Of a DNA stretch of 64,000 nt, positions 26,737-35,793 are shown piece after piece; position 1 is the stretch's first letter, and the number at the start of each line of letters is the position of its first letter. Source of the stretch: Novosphingobium sp. PC22D. Its GTDB lineage: Bacteria > Pseudomonadota > Alphaproteobacteria > Sphingomonadales > Sphingomonadaceae. The position numbers and the translations under genes were made by a program. The stretch lies in NCBI RefSeq assembly GCF_002556635.1, contig NZ_MWMO01000002.1, forward strand, positions 248,001-312,000. Reading direction: 5' to 3'. The notes below the pieces were generated by a model. That model searched no databases. It was not told the DNA's origin and saw only the letters and a program-made list of their open reading frames with translations.

Positions 26737-27851
26737 ACCGGGCGAGACCGATCGACCCGCCGCGCGCGACTCTGGCTCAAGGGAAAGCTACCGTCCCGGA
26801 CACCGGCATTCCGGGAAGGGACGAGCGATGCGAGGTCTTCGTCAACGACACCTTCCATGATGCGCGGCGTCATGGCTTCCTGCTGCCGGGCCTCGTCCTG
26901 TTCCTGCTGCTCGCCGCCTGCGGTTCGCTCGCGCTCGGACCGGTTGACCTCGCGCCCACGCGCGTCGTGGCGGCGCTCGTCGGACGGGCGGACCCGGTCG
27001 CACAGGCCATCGTCGTCGACCTTCGGCTGCCGCGCCTGCTCGTCGGCCTGCTGGTCGGCGCGGCGCTGGGCCTTGGCGGCGCGGTGCTGCAAGGCTTCCT
27101 GCGCAACCCGCTCGCCGAACCCTCGGTCCTCGGCACCTCGAACGCAGCGGCGCTGGGCGCGGTGGTCATGCTGTATTTCGGGCTGGCCGACTGGCACGGC
27201 GTCGCCATGCCGGCCGTGGCGATCGTGAGCGGGCTCGGCGCGCTGGCGCTGCTGTTCATGCTGGCCGGACGCTCCGAAAGCCCGCTGACACTGATCCTCG
27301 CCGGTATCGCGGTGTCGACCCTGGCCGCAGCCGGGATCAGCCTCGCGCTCAATCTTTCGCCAAATCCCTTCGCGGCGATGGAGATCATGACCTGGCTGCT
27401 CGGCTCGATCGAGAACCGCTCCTTCGCGCACGTGCGGATCGCCCTGCCCTGCGTCGCGATCGGCTGCGCGCTGATGCTCACCAGCGGCAAGGCGATCGAC
27501 GCGCTCAGCCTGGGCGAGGACGGCGCCCGCTCGCTGGGCGTCGATCTCGCGCGCAGCCGGATCGTCATCCTGAGCGGCGTCGCGATCGGCGTGGGCGGCG
27601 CCGTCGCGGTGTCCGGCGCGATCGGCTTCGTCGGACTGATCGTGCCGCACCTCGTGCGCCCGTTCACCGACCGCGGCCCCTCCGCCGTGCTGCTGCCCTC
27701 GTTGCTCGCGGGTGCGCTGCTGCTGACGCTGGCCGACATCGCCGTGCGCCTCATCCCCACCACCACCGAGCTCAAGCTGGGCGTCGTGACCGCCTTCCTC
27801 GGCGTGCCGGTATTCATGACCCATCTGCTCAGGGAGCGGCGGATATGGTGA
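26733..27851 (+). CDS. btuC: BtuC-like FecCD-family permease for cobalamin
   Basis: A 372-residue inner-membrane permease of the FecCD/BtuC family with about nine or ten helices. Visible blocks are LRLPRLLVGLLVGAALGLGG and VLQGFLRNPLAEPSVLGTS near residue 115, TWLLGSIENRSF near 225, and the ATPase-contact region GFVGLIVPHLVRPFTD near 305. The ATG at 26733 overlaps btuF by 4 nt. It gives an unusual polar N-terminal extension of about 45 residues before the first helix, with no alternative start codon in frame. It forms the channel of the B12 ABC importer with BtuD and BtuF. Confidence 0.93.
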   Translation: MNRARPIDPPRATLAQGKATVPDTGIPGRDERCEVFVNDTFHDARRHGFLLPGLVLFLLLAACGSLALGPVDLAPTRVVAALVGRADPVAQAIVVDLRLPRLLVGLLVGAALGLGGAVLQGFLRNPLAEPSVLGTSNAAALGAVVMLYFGLADWHGVAMPAVAIVSGLGALALLFMLAGRSESPLTLILAGIAVSTLAAAGISLALNLSPNPFAAMEIMTWLLGSIENRSFAHVRIALPCVAIGCALMLTSGKAIDALSLGEDGARSLGVDLARSRIVILSGVAIGVGGAVAVSGAIGFVGLIVPHLVRPFTDRGPSAVLLPSLLAGALLLTLADIAVRLIPTTTELKLGVVTAFLGVPVFMTHLLRERRIW

Positions 27852-28639
27852 CCGTCGAGTTCGAGGACCTTTGCGTCAGCCTTTCCGGCCGGCCGATCCT
27901 GAAAAGCGTTTCGGCCAGGCTGGAGCCCGGGCGATTGACCGGCGTGATCGGCCCCAACGGCGCGGGCAAGTCGACGCTCGTGCGCGCGATCCTCGGCCTC
28001 GTCCGGCCCGACAGCGGCGAAATCCGCCTCGACGGCACTGACCTGTCGCGGCATTCGCGCGCGCAAGTGGCGCGCAAGCTCGCCTATCTGCCGCAGGGGC
28101 AGACGGTGCACTGGCCGCTCGGGGTCGAGCGGCTGGTCGGGCTCGGCCGCATCCCTCACCTCGCCCCCGCCGATCGGCTCTCGTCGGACGATCGCGCCGC
28201 GATCCACCGGGCGATGGCGCGCGCCGACGTGCTCGACTTGCGCGCCCGCATCGCCACCCAGCTTTCCGGCGGCGAGAGGGCGCGCGTCCTGCTCGCGCGC
28301 GCGCTCGCGGTTGGCGCGGCGGGACTCGTCGCGGACGAGCCGCTCGCCTCGCTCGACGCGGGCCACCAGCTCGACGTGATGGACCTGCTGCGGCGCGAGG
28401 CGGCGAGCGGCGCGCTCGTCGTCGCGGTGCTCCATGACCTGACCCTGGCGGCCCGCTACTGCGCCCGGCTGCTGCTGGTCGATCGCGGCGAGATCGTCGC
28501 CGACGGCAGCCCGCTCGCGGTGCTCACGCCCGATCGGCTCGAAGCCGTCTACGGCATCCGCGCGCGGATCGAGCCGATGGGCGACGGCGTACTGATCGTG
28601 CCGCTGGAACGAGTCGCGGCAAAGGAGACACAGCGATGA
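27845..28639 (+). CDS. btuD: BtuD-like ABC transporter ATP-binding protein
   Basis: A 264-residue ABC ATPase of the iron-siderophore/B12 group. Walker A is GPNGAGKST near residue 37, the Q-loop is YLPQGQTVHWPL near 80, the signature LSGGERARVLLARAL near 141, Walker B LVADEPLASLD near 160, and the switch His is in VLHDLTLAARYC near 196. It starts 7 nt before the end of btuC and ends with an ATGA overlap into the PhyH gene. It powers import of cobalamin through BtuC. Confidence 0.94.
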   Translation: MVTVEFEDLCVSLSGRPILKSVSARLEPGRLTGVIGPNGAGKSTLVRAILGLVRPDSGEIRLDGTDLSRHSRAQVARKLAYLPQGQTVHWPLGVERLVGLGRIPHLAPADRLSSDDRAAIHRAMARADVLDLRARIATQLSGGERARVLLARALAVGAAGLVADEPLASLDAGHQLDVMDLLRREAASGALVVAVLHDLTLAARYCARLLLVDRGEIVADGSPLAVLTPDRLEAVYGIRARIEPMGDGVLIVPLERVAAKETQR

Positions 28640-29343
28640 GCATCGACCGGTTTCGCAATGAGGGCTATACGGTCGCGCCGGTGTTCGATCCGGCTTTGGT
28701 CGCCGCCGCCGAGCAGGATATCGCCGCGCATATCGACCGGATCGCGCACGCGCTCTATCGCCCGATCGCCGATACCTTTCCCGGCGAACCGCTCGCCCGC
28801 CGCCTCGATCGAATTCATCGGATGGACCGCAGTCTCGCCGACCTGCTGCGCATCGCCGTGTGCACCGACGCGCAGCACGGGCCGCACATGCAGGAGCTGG
28901 TCCGTTCACCCGAGCTGGTGCGAACCGCCGAACGGCTCGCGGGCGTGCCGATCGACGGCAAGGTCGTGCGGGTGCGCGCCGCGATCGAGTCCTTCGAACG
29001 CAAGCTCCATCGCTGGCACTCGGACGTCGCGCTGCTCGACGGCTCCGACTGCGGCCGCGTGCGCATTACGGCCTGGATTCCGCTGCGCTCGGTGACGCCC
29101 TCGACAGGCGCGCTCGACGTCGCACCCGGCCGGCGCGAGCAGCCACTGCCGCATCACCGGACCGACGGTTTCGCGATCGACGCGTGCGACCTGGCCGGCG
29201 CGGAAGTCGCGAGCCCCTCGTGCCCGGCGGGCTCGGCGCTGTTTCTCGATCGCTTCACTCCGCATCGCAGCCGTCCCCTGCGCGGCCCGGCCCGTTTCGC
29301 GCTGGTCGTGTGGATGAAATCGAGCGAAAGACCGATCGATTGA
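28636..29343 (+). CDS. PhyH-like Fe(II)/2-oxoglutarate dioxygenase in the B12 operon
   Basis: A 235-residue protein with the metal-binding pattern of phytanoyl-CoA dioxygenase-like enzymes: His and Asp in LHRWHSDVALLDG near residue 127, the distal His in FTPHRSRPL near 207, and an Arg in ARFALVVWM near 219 that would hold 2-oxoglutarate. ITAWIPLRSVTPSTGALDVA is the usual strand before the second half of the barrel. The ATG overlaps the btuD stop (ATGA), so it is co-translated with the transporter and lies under the first riboswitch, just before the second. A link to corrinoid handling is suggested only by this context; substrate is unknown. Confidence 0.8.
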   Translation: MSIDRFRNEGYTVAPVFDPALVAAAEQDIAAHIDRIAHALYRPIADTFPGEPLARRLDRIHRMDRSLADLLRIAVCTDAQHGPHMQELVRSPELVRTAERLAGVPIDGKVVRVRAAIESFERKLHRWHSDVALLDGSDCGRVRITAWIPLRSVTPSTGALDVAPGRREQPLPHHRTDGFAIDACDLAGAEVASPSCPAGSALFLDRFTPHRSRPLRGPARFALVVWMKSSERPID

Positions 29344-29375
29344 CGCCGCTGCACGCCCCGGTTAAGTCGCCGCCA

Positions 29376-29544
29376 GCGACAGGTTCCCCGCCCGCCGGGG
29401 ATGAAAACGGGAACGGGGTGCAAGACCCCGGCTGCCCCTGCAACTGTAAGCGGATAGCCGCGCGCCAGGGCCATTGGGACCGCAATCCCGAGAAGGCGGC
29501 GCGAAACCGGCGACGACCCGCGAGCCAGGAGACCTGCCCGTCGC
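29376..29544 (+). ncRNA. Second cobalamin riboswitch (upstream of DUF1636-cobT operon)
   Basis: Another B12 leader. P1 pairs GCGAC (29376-29380) with GTCGC (29540-29544). Conserved parts include AGGTTCCCC, GGGATGAAAACGGGAA, GGCTGCCCCTGCAACTGTAA (29430-29449), CATTGGGA, GAGAAGG and the B12 box GCCAGGAGACC (29524-29534). It begins 33 nt after the stop of the dioxygenase gene, so the cobalamin assembly genes have their own B12-sensing control. About 157 nt follow before the GTG of the next gene. Confidence 0.95.
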
Positions 29545-29701
29545 CGTCGTCCTTCGCGCGGACAGGGTGTGCCGGGCGGACGGGGGTGAACCCGGGTGGC
29601 GACAGGTCCGGCTCGCGCTTGCGCGCGGGGATCGTGTCGCCCGCAGTCCGGCGGTCGCCGCGACCCGTGCGCGGCGGGGCCACGTCGCGAGGTGCCCGAG
29701 T

Positions 29702-30121
29702 GTGATTGCGAACCCTTCCCGGTCGTCCACCGGCGGTCCCGAGATCGTCGTGTGCAATACCTGCCGCCATTCCGCCGAAGCCCGCGAAGACGCACAAGGC
29801 CGGCGCGGCGGCGCCAGGCTCGCCGACGCGCTGAGGTCGGCGCGATCGGCGGACGCACGCTACGCCGCCGTCACCGTGAGCGAGATGGCCTGCCTGTTCG
29901 CCTGCAGCGCGTTCTGCACCGTGCATCTGCGCGAGCGCGGCAAGATGAGCTACGTCATGGGGCACTTCTCGCCCGACGCGAATGCCGCGCGCGCGCTGCT
30001 CGACTACGCGGTGCACTATGCCGCCAGCGACGATGGGCAAGTCCGCTATGCCGACTGGCCCGAAGGCGTGAAAGGGCATTTCCTCACACGCTCGCCGCCG
30101 CTCGAGAGCTCCGCCGCATGA
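29702..30121 (+). CDS. DUF1636 family metal-binding-like protein
   Basis: A 139-residue DUF1636 protein. Five cysteines are visible: two in VCNTCRHS near residue 17 and three in MACLFACSAFCTVHL near 62, a spacing that recalls thioredoxin-like [2Fe-2S] ferredoxins. The second half has KMSYVMGHFSP and the family-typical YADWPEGVKGHFLTRSPP. GTG at 29702 is preceded by GCGAGG; the frame is open through the riboswitch but that part is not coding-like. It is the first gene of the second riboswitch operon and overlaps cobT by ATGA. DUF1636 genes are known near cobalamin genes; the reaction is not established. Confidence 0.85.
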   Translation: MIANPSRSSTGGPEIVVCNTCRHSAEAREDAQGRRGGARLADALRSARSADARYAAVTVSEMACLFACSAFCTVHLRERGKMSYVMGHFSPDANAARALLDYAVHYAASDDGQVRYADWPEGVKGHFLTRSPPLESSAA

Positions 30122-31128
30122 GCTTTCGCACCCGCGCCGACTTCGAGGCGGCGCTCGCCTCCTTCACCCTGCCCAACTCCGCTGCGATCGCCGCGGCCGA
30201 GGCGCGCCAGGCACAGCTTACCAAGCCGCCGGGCTCGCTCGGGCGGCTCGAACGGCTCGCGGTGTTCTTCGCCGGGTGGCAGGGCCGCGAAAGACCGGCG
30301 CTCGAATCGGTCCGCGCGCTCGTCTTCGCGGGCAATCACGGCGTCGCCGCGCGCGGCGTGAGCGCCTTTCCCGCCTCGGTCACCGCGCAGATGGTCGCCA
30401 ACTTCGCCGCGGGCGGCGCGGCGATCAATGCGCTCTGCGGCGCCGCCGGGATCGGCCTCAAGGTCGTGCCGATCGAGCTCGAGCGACCCACCGACGATTT
30501 CACCAAGGGCGCGGCGATGAGCGAAGCCGATTGCCTCGCCGCGCTGGCGGCGGGCGCGGACGCGGTCGAACCCGGCACCGACCTGCTGGTGCTGGGCGAG
30601 ATGGGCATCGGCAATTCGACCGCCGCCGCCGCGCTGTGCGCGCTGAGCTTCGGCGGCCGCGCGCGCGACTGGGTCGGAGCAGGAACCGGCATGCATGGCG
30701 CGGCGCTGGAGCACAAGGCGCGCGTGGTCGATGCCGCTATCGCCCTGCACCGCGACGGCGCGACGTCTCCCTTCGAGATCCTGCGCCGCGTCGGCGGTCG
30801 CGAGATCGCCGCGATCGCGGGCGCCGTGCTCATGGCGCGACGGATGCGCATCCCGGTCATGCTCGACGGGTTCATCTGCTGCTCGGCCCTCGCGCCGCTC
30901 GCCGCGACCGCTCCGGACGTGACCGCGCATTGTCTCGCGGGCCATTGCTCGGCCGAGGCGGGCCACCGGCGCCTGCTCGACCGGCTCGGCCTCGACCCGC
31001 TCCTGCACCTCGAGATGCGGCTCGGCGAGGGGAGCGGGGCGGCGATCGCGGTGCAGATCGTGCGCAGCGCGATTGCCGCGCACGCGGGCATGGCGACCTT
31101 CGCCGAGGCGGGCGTGGCGAGCGAGTGA
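30118..31128 (+). CDS. cobT: CobT, nicotinate-nucleotide:dimethylbenzimidazole phosphoribosyltransferase
   Basis: A 336-residue enzyme that makes alpha-ribazole phosphate from nicotinate mononucleotide and dimethylbenzimidazole, the activated lower ligand of B12. Typical segments are LTKPPGSLGRLERLAVFFAG near residue 34, FAGNHGVAARGVSAFP near 67, VLGEMGIGNSTAAAAL near 158, LDGFICCSALAPL near 247, and the catalytic Glu region MRLGEGSGAAIAV near 300. Overlaps link it with the DUF1636 gene (ATGA) and with cobC (TGATG). Confidence 0.96.
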   Translation: MSFRTRADFEAALASFTLPNSAAIAAAEARQAQLTKPPGSLGRLERLAVFFAGWQGRERPALESVRALVFAGNHGVAARGVSAFPASVTAQMVANFAAGGAAINALCGAAGIGLKVVPIELERPTDDFTKGAAMSEADCLAALAAGADAVEPGTDLLVLGEMGIGNSTAAAALCALSFGGRARDWVGAGTGMHGAALEHKARVVDAAIALHRDGATSPFEILRRVGGREIAAIAGAVLMARRMRIPVMLDGFICCSALAPLAATAPDVTAHCLAGHCSAEAGHRRLLDRLGLDPLLHLEMRLGEGSGAAIAVQIVRSAIAAHAGMATFAEAGVASE

Positions 31129-31697
31129 TGCGCGCGCGCCTGCTCCACCTGCTGCGCCACGGCGCGCCCGAAACGCCCGGACTCATGCTTGGTCACACGG
31201 ACGCCGCGCCGACTCCCGCCGGCATTGCCCGGTGCGTCGACCGGATCGACGGACTGGCGTTCGACGCGCTGGTCAGCTCCGATCTGGTGCGCTGCGCCAG
31301 AGCAGCACAGGCCATCGCCGCGCACCGAAACCTCGCCGCGACGATCGACTCTCGCTGGCGCGAACTCGATCTCGGTGCGTGGGACGGCCTGCATCCCTCG
31401 CAGATCGATCCCGCCGCGCGCGCAGCCTTCTGGAGTGACCCTGACGCCAACCCGCCGCCCGACGGCGAGCGTTGGTCGCACCTTACCGATCGCGTCGCCG
31501 ACGCGATCGCGGCGCTGCCCGCGCGCGACACGCTCGTCGTCACCCATGGCGGCGCGATACGCGCCGCGCTGCATGTGCTGCTCGGCTTCGACCAGCCCGC
31601 CTTGTGGGCCTTCGACTTGCCCTATGGCGTGGCGATGACCCTGCGCCTCTGGCCGGGTCCGCCGCGCGCGGCGCAGATCGTCGGGCTCCGCCCGTGA
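31128..31697 (+). CDS. cobC: CobC-like alpha-ribazole phosphatase (histidine phosphatase family)
   Basis: A 189-residue histidine-phosphatase protein with the catalytic LLRHGAPETPG near residue 9, LVSSDLVRCARAAQAI near 48, WRELDLGAWDG near 81 and the second catalytic His in VVTHGGAIRAAL near 138. Between cobT and cobS it should remove the 5'-phosphate from alpha-ribazole phosphate or from the phosphorylated cobalamin. General phosphoglycerate-mutase-like activity cannot be excluded from sequence, but context supports the B12 role. Note that cobC is also used for a different enzyme in Pseudomonas nomenclature. Confidence 0.85.
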   Translation: MRARLLHLLRHGAPETPGLMLGHTDAAPTPAGIARCVDRIDGLAFDALVSSDLVRCARAAQAIAAHRNLAATIDSRWRELDLGAWDGLHPSQIDPAARAAFWSDPDANPPPDGERWSHLTDRVADAIAALPARDTLVVTHGGAIRAALHVLLGFDQPALWAFDLPYGVAMTLRLWPGPPRAAQIVGLRP

Positions 31698-32413
31698 AGG
31701 GCCTCGTGATCGCGCTGCAGTTCCTCACGCGCCTGCCGCTGCCCGCCGTTGCCGTCAGCGGCGCGCAGTTCGCCGCCTCGATGCGCTGGTATCCGGTCGT
31801 GGGCGCGATCATCGGCGGGCTCGTCGCCGCGGCCGGATGGACCGGCGCGCTGATCGATCCCAGGCTCGGCGCGCTCGCCGCTCTCGTCGTCTGGGTTGGC
31901 GTGAGCGGCGCGCTCCATCTCGACGGACTGGGCGACATCGCCGATGCCGCGGGCGCCCTCCACAAGGACCGCGCCCGGCTGCATTCCGTGCTCGCCGACC
32001 CGCATGTCGGCAGCTTCGCGGTGACCGCGATCGGCCTGCAACTCATCGCCAAGCTGGTGCTGCTCGACCTCGTGATCGCGCGAGGGCTCTGGGCCGGCCT
32101 CGCACTGGCCCCCTTCGCCGCGCGGATCGGGCCGCTCGTCTGGACGTGCTGGCTGGAGCCTCTGCACGAGGGGCTGGCGTCGCGCTTCCGGGGCGCGGTG
32201 CGGCCGATCGACCTGATCGGCTGGGCGGCGCTGCTGCTACTGGCCGCATGGTTTGTCCCCGCCCTTCTCGTCACGCCCCTGCTGCTGTTCGGCTGGGGCC
32301 TGTGGCTCGCGCGGCGGCTGGGCGGCATCTCGGGCGACGGGCACGGGGCGGGCATAGAGATCGTCGAGGCCGGGCTGCTCGCCGCGCTCGTCATCGCGGC
32401 GGCCCAGGCATGA
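31694..32413 (+). CDS. cobS: CobS, adenosylcobinamide-GDP ribazoletransferase
   Basis: A 239-residue polytopic inner-membrane enzyme that joins alpha-ribazole to adenosylcobinamide-GDP, the last assembly step. It starts VKGLVIALQFLTRLPLP with GTG at 31694, overlapping the cobC stop. The signature GALHLDGLGDIADA near residue 73 holds the conserved acidic residues, and GGISGDGHGAGIEIVE near 210 is typical of the C-terminus. Six to seven hydrophobic stretches are visible. It overlaps the next gene by ATGA. Confidence 0.95.
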   Translation: MKGLVIALQFLTRLPLPAVAVSGAQFAASMRWYPVVGAIIGGLVAAAGWTGALIDPRLGALAALVVWVGVSGALHLDGLGDIADAAGALHKDRARLHSVLADPHVGSFAVTAIGLQLIAKLVLLDLVIARGLWAGLALAPFAARIGPLVWTCWLEPLHEGLASRFRGAVRPIDLIGWAALLLLAAWFVPALLVTPLLLFGWGLWLARRLGGISGDGHGAGIEIVEAGLLAALVIAAAQA

Positions 32414-33396
32414 ACGATCGCTGGACCTGGCATGGCGGCGGATTGACCGCCGCGAAGGCCCGCTTCGCCCCTCGCGCCGACGCCGCGTGGATCGACTTGT
32501 CGACCGGCATCAACCCAAGGCCCTGGCCGGGCGCGGGCGATTGCGCGACCGACTGGCACCGCCTCCCCGACGAGCAGGGCATGCGCGACCTCGAAGCCGC
32601 TGCCGCCGCGCATTACGGGGCCGATCCGGATCAAGTCTGCGCCCTGCCCGGCACCGAGATCGGCCTGCGTCTATTGGGCCTGCTGCTCCCCGGAGAGGCG
32701 CACGTCCCGCACCCGACGTACCGCACGCACGGCGAGATGTTCGCGCGGTCACGTCAGGTGCCCTGGCACGGCCTTGCCGAAGTCGAGGGCGGCACGCTGG
32801 TGATCGCCAATCCCAACAATCCCGATGGGCACCTGCACTCTCGCGCACAGCTTCGCGCGCTGCTCGCCAGGCGCGGCGCGGAGGGCTGGCTGGTGGTCGA
32901 CGAGGCCTTCGCGGACTGCCATCCCGCGCACGCGATCGCCCCCGAAGTCGACGACGGGCGCCGCCTGATCGTGCTGCGCTCCTTCGGCAAGTTCTTCGGA
33001 CTCGCGGGCGTCCGGCTCGGCTTCCTCGTCGCGCCCCGGCCGATCGTCGCCGCCATGCGGAACATGCTGGGCGCATGGCCGGTTTCGGCGGCCGCCATCG
33101 CGATCGGCACCGCTGCCTGTCGCGACGCGGCGTGGATCACGGCCACGCGCGCGCGCCTCACCCGCGACCGGGCTGCTCTAGATGCTTTACTGCGCGCGCG
33201 CGGCTTGCCGCCGCGCGGCGAATGCCCGCTGTTTCGCCTCGTCGAGACCGGCGATGCGCACGCGCTGTTCCGCCGGCTGGCAAGCCACGGTATTCTCACC
33301 CGGCCGTTCGACTACGACGCGACCTGGCTGCGCATCGGCCTCACGGCGGACCGGGCCGAACTGCGCCGCCTGGACGAGGCGCTGCGCGATGACTGA
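32410..33396 (+). CDS. cobD: Threonine-phosphate decarboxylase (CobD; CobC in Pseudomonas nomenclature)
   Basis: A 328-residue PLP enzyme of the aminotransferase class I/II fold. It should make aminopropanol phosphate for the linker between corrin ring and nucleotide loop. N-terminal WHGGGLTAAKARF and WIDLSTGINPRPWP are typical of this subgroup; the PLP site shows VIANPNNPDGHLHS near residue 134, VVDEAFADCHP near 162, and the lysine in RSFGKFFGLAGVRLG near 192. The end ATWLRIGLTADRAEL carries the substrate-binding Arg. The position between cobS and cbiB supports the assignment over histidinol-phosphate aminotransferase. Confidence 0.92.
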   Translation: MNDRWTWHGGGLTAAKARFAPRADAAWIDLSTGINPRPWPGAGDCATDWHRLPDEQGMRDLEAAAAAHYGADPDQVCALPGTEIGLRLLGLLLPGEAHVPHPTYRTHGEMFARSRQVPWHGLAEVEGGTLVIANPNNPDGHLHSRAQLRALLARRGAEGWLVVDEAFADCHPAHAIAPEVDDGRRLIVLRSFGKFFGLAGVRLGFLVAPRPIVAAMRNMLGAWPVSAAAIAIGTAACRDAAWITATRARLTRDRAALDALLRARGLPPRGECPLFRLVETGDAHALFRRLASHGILTRPFDYDATWLRIGLTADRAELRRLDEALRDD

Positions 33397-34333
33397 ACCC
33401 GTCGCCCTGCTCGCGCTCGGCATCGAGGCCGCCATCGGCTGGCCGCAAGCGCTCTATCGCCGCGCCGGCCACCCGGTGGGTCTGTTCGCACGCACGATCG
33501 CGAGGCTCGATGCGCGCTGGAACGATCCCGCGAGAAGCGATCGCGCGCGCCGGCTGCTCGGCGTCGCGACCGTCGCGATCGTGGTTACCGCCACGAGCAC
33601 GGCCGCCTTCGGGGTCGAACTGGCGCTGCGCCGCTTGCCCCCGCCGTGGAGCTGGATCGGTCTCGCGCTCGCCGCCTGGCCCGCGCTGGCCCAGCGCGGC
33701 CTGTTCGAGCATGTCCGCCCGGTCGCGGACAGGTTGCACTCGGGAGATCTCGGCGGCGCGCGCGATGCCGTGGCGCGGATCGTCGGGCGCGACACGCAAG
33801 GGCTCGACGAGGCGGGGGTGGCGCGCGCGGCGATCGAGAGCCTGGCCGAGAGCTTCTGCGACGGCGTTGCCGCTCCGCTGTTCTGGCTGGTTGTCGCGGG
33901 GCTGCCCGGGCTCTGGGCCTACAAGGCGATCAACACGGCCGACAGCCTGATCGGCCACAAGGAGGCCCCCTATCGCATGTTCGGCTGGGCCGCTGCCCGG
34001 ATCGACGATCTCGCGAACCTCGTTCCCGCGCGCGTCGCCGCCTGCCTCCTGTGCCTCGCCGGCGCGAGGGGCTGGGCGACGATGCGCCGCGACGCGCGCA
34101 GGCACGCTTCGCCGAACGCGGGATGGACCGAGGCGGCGATGGCCGGCGCGCTCGGCGTGCGGCTCGCCGGGCCGGTGCGCTACGAGGGCGTCTTGCACGA
34201 CAAGCCCTGGATCGGCACGCAAGGCCGCGACGCGCGGCCGCGCGATATCGATAGGGCGCTGGCGGTTTACGTGCGGGCCTGCGCGCTGCTCTGGCTGCTG
34301 GCCGCGCTCGCCGCCTGGGAAGGAACGGTATGA
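33389..34333 (+). CDS. cbiB: CbiB, adenosylcobinamide-phosphate synthase
   Basis: A 314-residue membrane protein that attaches aminopropanol (phosphate) to adenosylcobyric acid. Family blocks visible are [19 protein letters not shown] near residue 13, [20 protein letters not shown] near 130, [19 protein letters not shown] near 151, [14 protein letters not shown] near 180, and [13 protein letters not shown] near 204. The ATG at 33389 overlaps the end of cobD by 8 nt. Four to five hydrophobic helices are present. In Pseudomonas nomenclature this gene is cobD. Confidence 0.95.
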   Translation: MTEPVALLALGIEAAIGWPQALYRRAGHPVGLFARTIARLDARWNDPARSDRARRLLGVATVAIVVTATSTAAFGVELALRRLPPPWSWIGLALAAWPALAQRGLFEHVRPVADRLHSGDLGGARDAVARIVGRDTQGLDEAGVARAAIESLAESFCDGVAAPLFWLVVAGLPGLWAYKAINTADSLIGHKEAPYRMFGWAAARIDDLANLVPARVAACLLCLAGARGWATMRRDARRHASPNAGWTEAAMAGALGVRLAGPVRYEGVLHDKPWIGTQGRDARPRDIDRALAVYVRACALLWLLAALAAWEGTV

Positions 34334-35793
34334 CCGCGCTGATGCTGCAAGGGACGGGATCGGACGTCGGCAAGTCGGTGCTCGTCGCCGGGCTATGCCG
34401 GGCGCTGTCGAACCGGGGGCTCGCGGTGCTGCCGTTCAAGCCGCAGAACATGTCGAACAACGCCGCGGTCACTGTCGACGGCGGCGAGATCGGGCGCGCG
34501 CAGGCCCTGCAGGCGATCGCCTGCCGGGCCGAGCCGCACAGCGACATGAACCCCGTGCTGCTCAAGCCGCAGGCCGACCGCACCGCGCAGCTTGTCGTCG
34601 CGGGGCGCATGCGCGGCACGCTCGGCGCGGCCAACTTCCGCGAGGCACGCCGCCCGCTGCTCCCCGAGGTGCTGGAAAGCTTCGGCCGGCTGCGCGCGCG
34701 CTGCGACGTCGTCCTCGTCGAAGGCGCGGGCTCGCCCGCCGAGATCAATCTGCGCGCGGGCGACATCGCCAACATGGGCTTCGCGCGCGCCGCCAACGTG
34801 CCCGTCGTTCTGATCGGCGACATCGACCGGGGCGGCGTGATCGCCGCGATCGTCGGCACGCGCGCGGTGATCGACCCCGACGACGCGGCGATGATAAAGG
34901 GGTTCATCGTCAACAAGTTCCGCGGCGATCCCGCGCTCTTCGCAGACGGCTATCGCCAGATCGAGGCGCTTTCGGGCTGGCGCGGCTTCGGTGTCGTGCC
35001 ATGGCTCGAAGCCGCCGCGCGCCTGCCGAGCGAGGACGCGGTCGTGCTCGATCGGCCGGACCGGCCCGCTTCGGGCAAGCTGCGCATCGCCTGCCCGATC
35101 CTGCCGCGCATCGCCAACTTCGACGACCTCGACCCGCTCAAGGCCGAAAGCGGCGTCGAACTGGTGATGGTGCCGCCCGGCCAGCCGATCCCCGCCGATG
35201 CGACACTCGTCGTCCTGCCCGGCTCGAAAGCGACGATCGCGGATCTCGCCGCGCTTCGTCGCGAAGGCTGGGACGTCGATATTCTGGCGCACGCGCGTCG
35301 CGGCGGGGCGGTCCTCGGGCTATGCGGCGGCTATCAGATGCTCGGCAAGCGCATCGCCGATCCCGAGGGGATCGAGGGCCCGCCGGGCGCGGTCGAAGGC
35401 CTCGGGCTGCTCGACGTCGAGACCGTGCTCGGCCCGGCCAAAGCCCTGCGGCACGTGCGCGGCACGGCGCTCGGCGCGAACCTGGAGGCCTACGAGATGC
35501 ATGTCGGCGCGACCGACGGGCCCGACCGCGCCCGCCCCCTCGCCGTGCTCGAGGACGGCCGCAGCGACGGCGCGATCTCGCGCGACGGCCGCGTGATCGG
35601 AACCTATCTGCACGGCCTGCTCGCGAGCACCGACTTGCGCGCGGCCTTGCTCTCGCGGCTCGGCGCGCGATCGGACGGGACGGATCACCCGGCCACGGTC
35701 GATGCCGCGCTCGACGATATCGCCGCCGTCCTCGAACAGCATCTCGACATCGACGCGATGCTCGCCCTCGCCGGGCTGGGCAACGCCTCGTGA
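34330..35793 (+). CDS. cobQ: CobQ, cobyric acid synthase (glutamine-hydrolysing)
   Basis: A 487-residue amidotransferase that amidates positions b, d, e and g of adenosylcobyrinic acid a,c-diamide. The ATP site is [13 protein letters not shown] near residue 6, followed by [15 protein letters not shown] near 34 and [13 protein letters not shown] near 134. The glutaminase part has the nucleophile Cys in [12 protein letters not shown] near 334 and EAYEMHVG near 388, with [10 protein letters not shown] completing the triad region near 423. It is flanked by ATGA overlaps on both sides. Its presence means that diamide intermediates made elsewhere or salvaged can be finished here. Confidence 0.96.
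   Translation: MTALMLQGTGSDVGKSVLVAGLCRALSNRGLAVLPFKPQNMSNNAAVTVDGGEIGRAQALQAIACRAEPHSDMNPVLLKPQADRTAQLVVAGRMRGTLGAANFREARRPLLPEVLESFGRLRARCDVVLVEGAGSPAEINLRAGDIANMGFARAANVPVVLIGDIDRGGVIAAIVGTRAVIDPDDAAMIKGFIVNKFRGDPALFADGYRQIEALSGWRGFGVVPWLEAAARLPSEDAVVLDRPDRPASGKLRIACPILPRIANFDDLDPLKAESGVELVMVPPGQPIPADATLVVLPGSKATIADLAALRREGWDVDILAHARRGGAVLGLCGGYQMLGKRIADPEGIEGPPGAVEGLGLLDVETVLGPAKALRHVRGTALGANLEAYEMHVGATDGPDRARPLAVLEDGRSDGAISRDGRVIGTYLHGLLASTDLRAALLSRLGARSDGTDHPATVDAALDDIAAVLEQHLDIDAMLALAGLGNAS

Noticed and set aside
29474..29701. Upstream extension of the DUF1636 gene
   Set aside because: It would translate the second riboswitch including the B12 box; its sequence is not protein-like, and GTG 29702 gives the family N-terminus.
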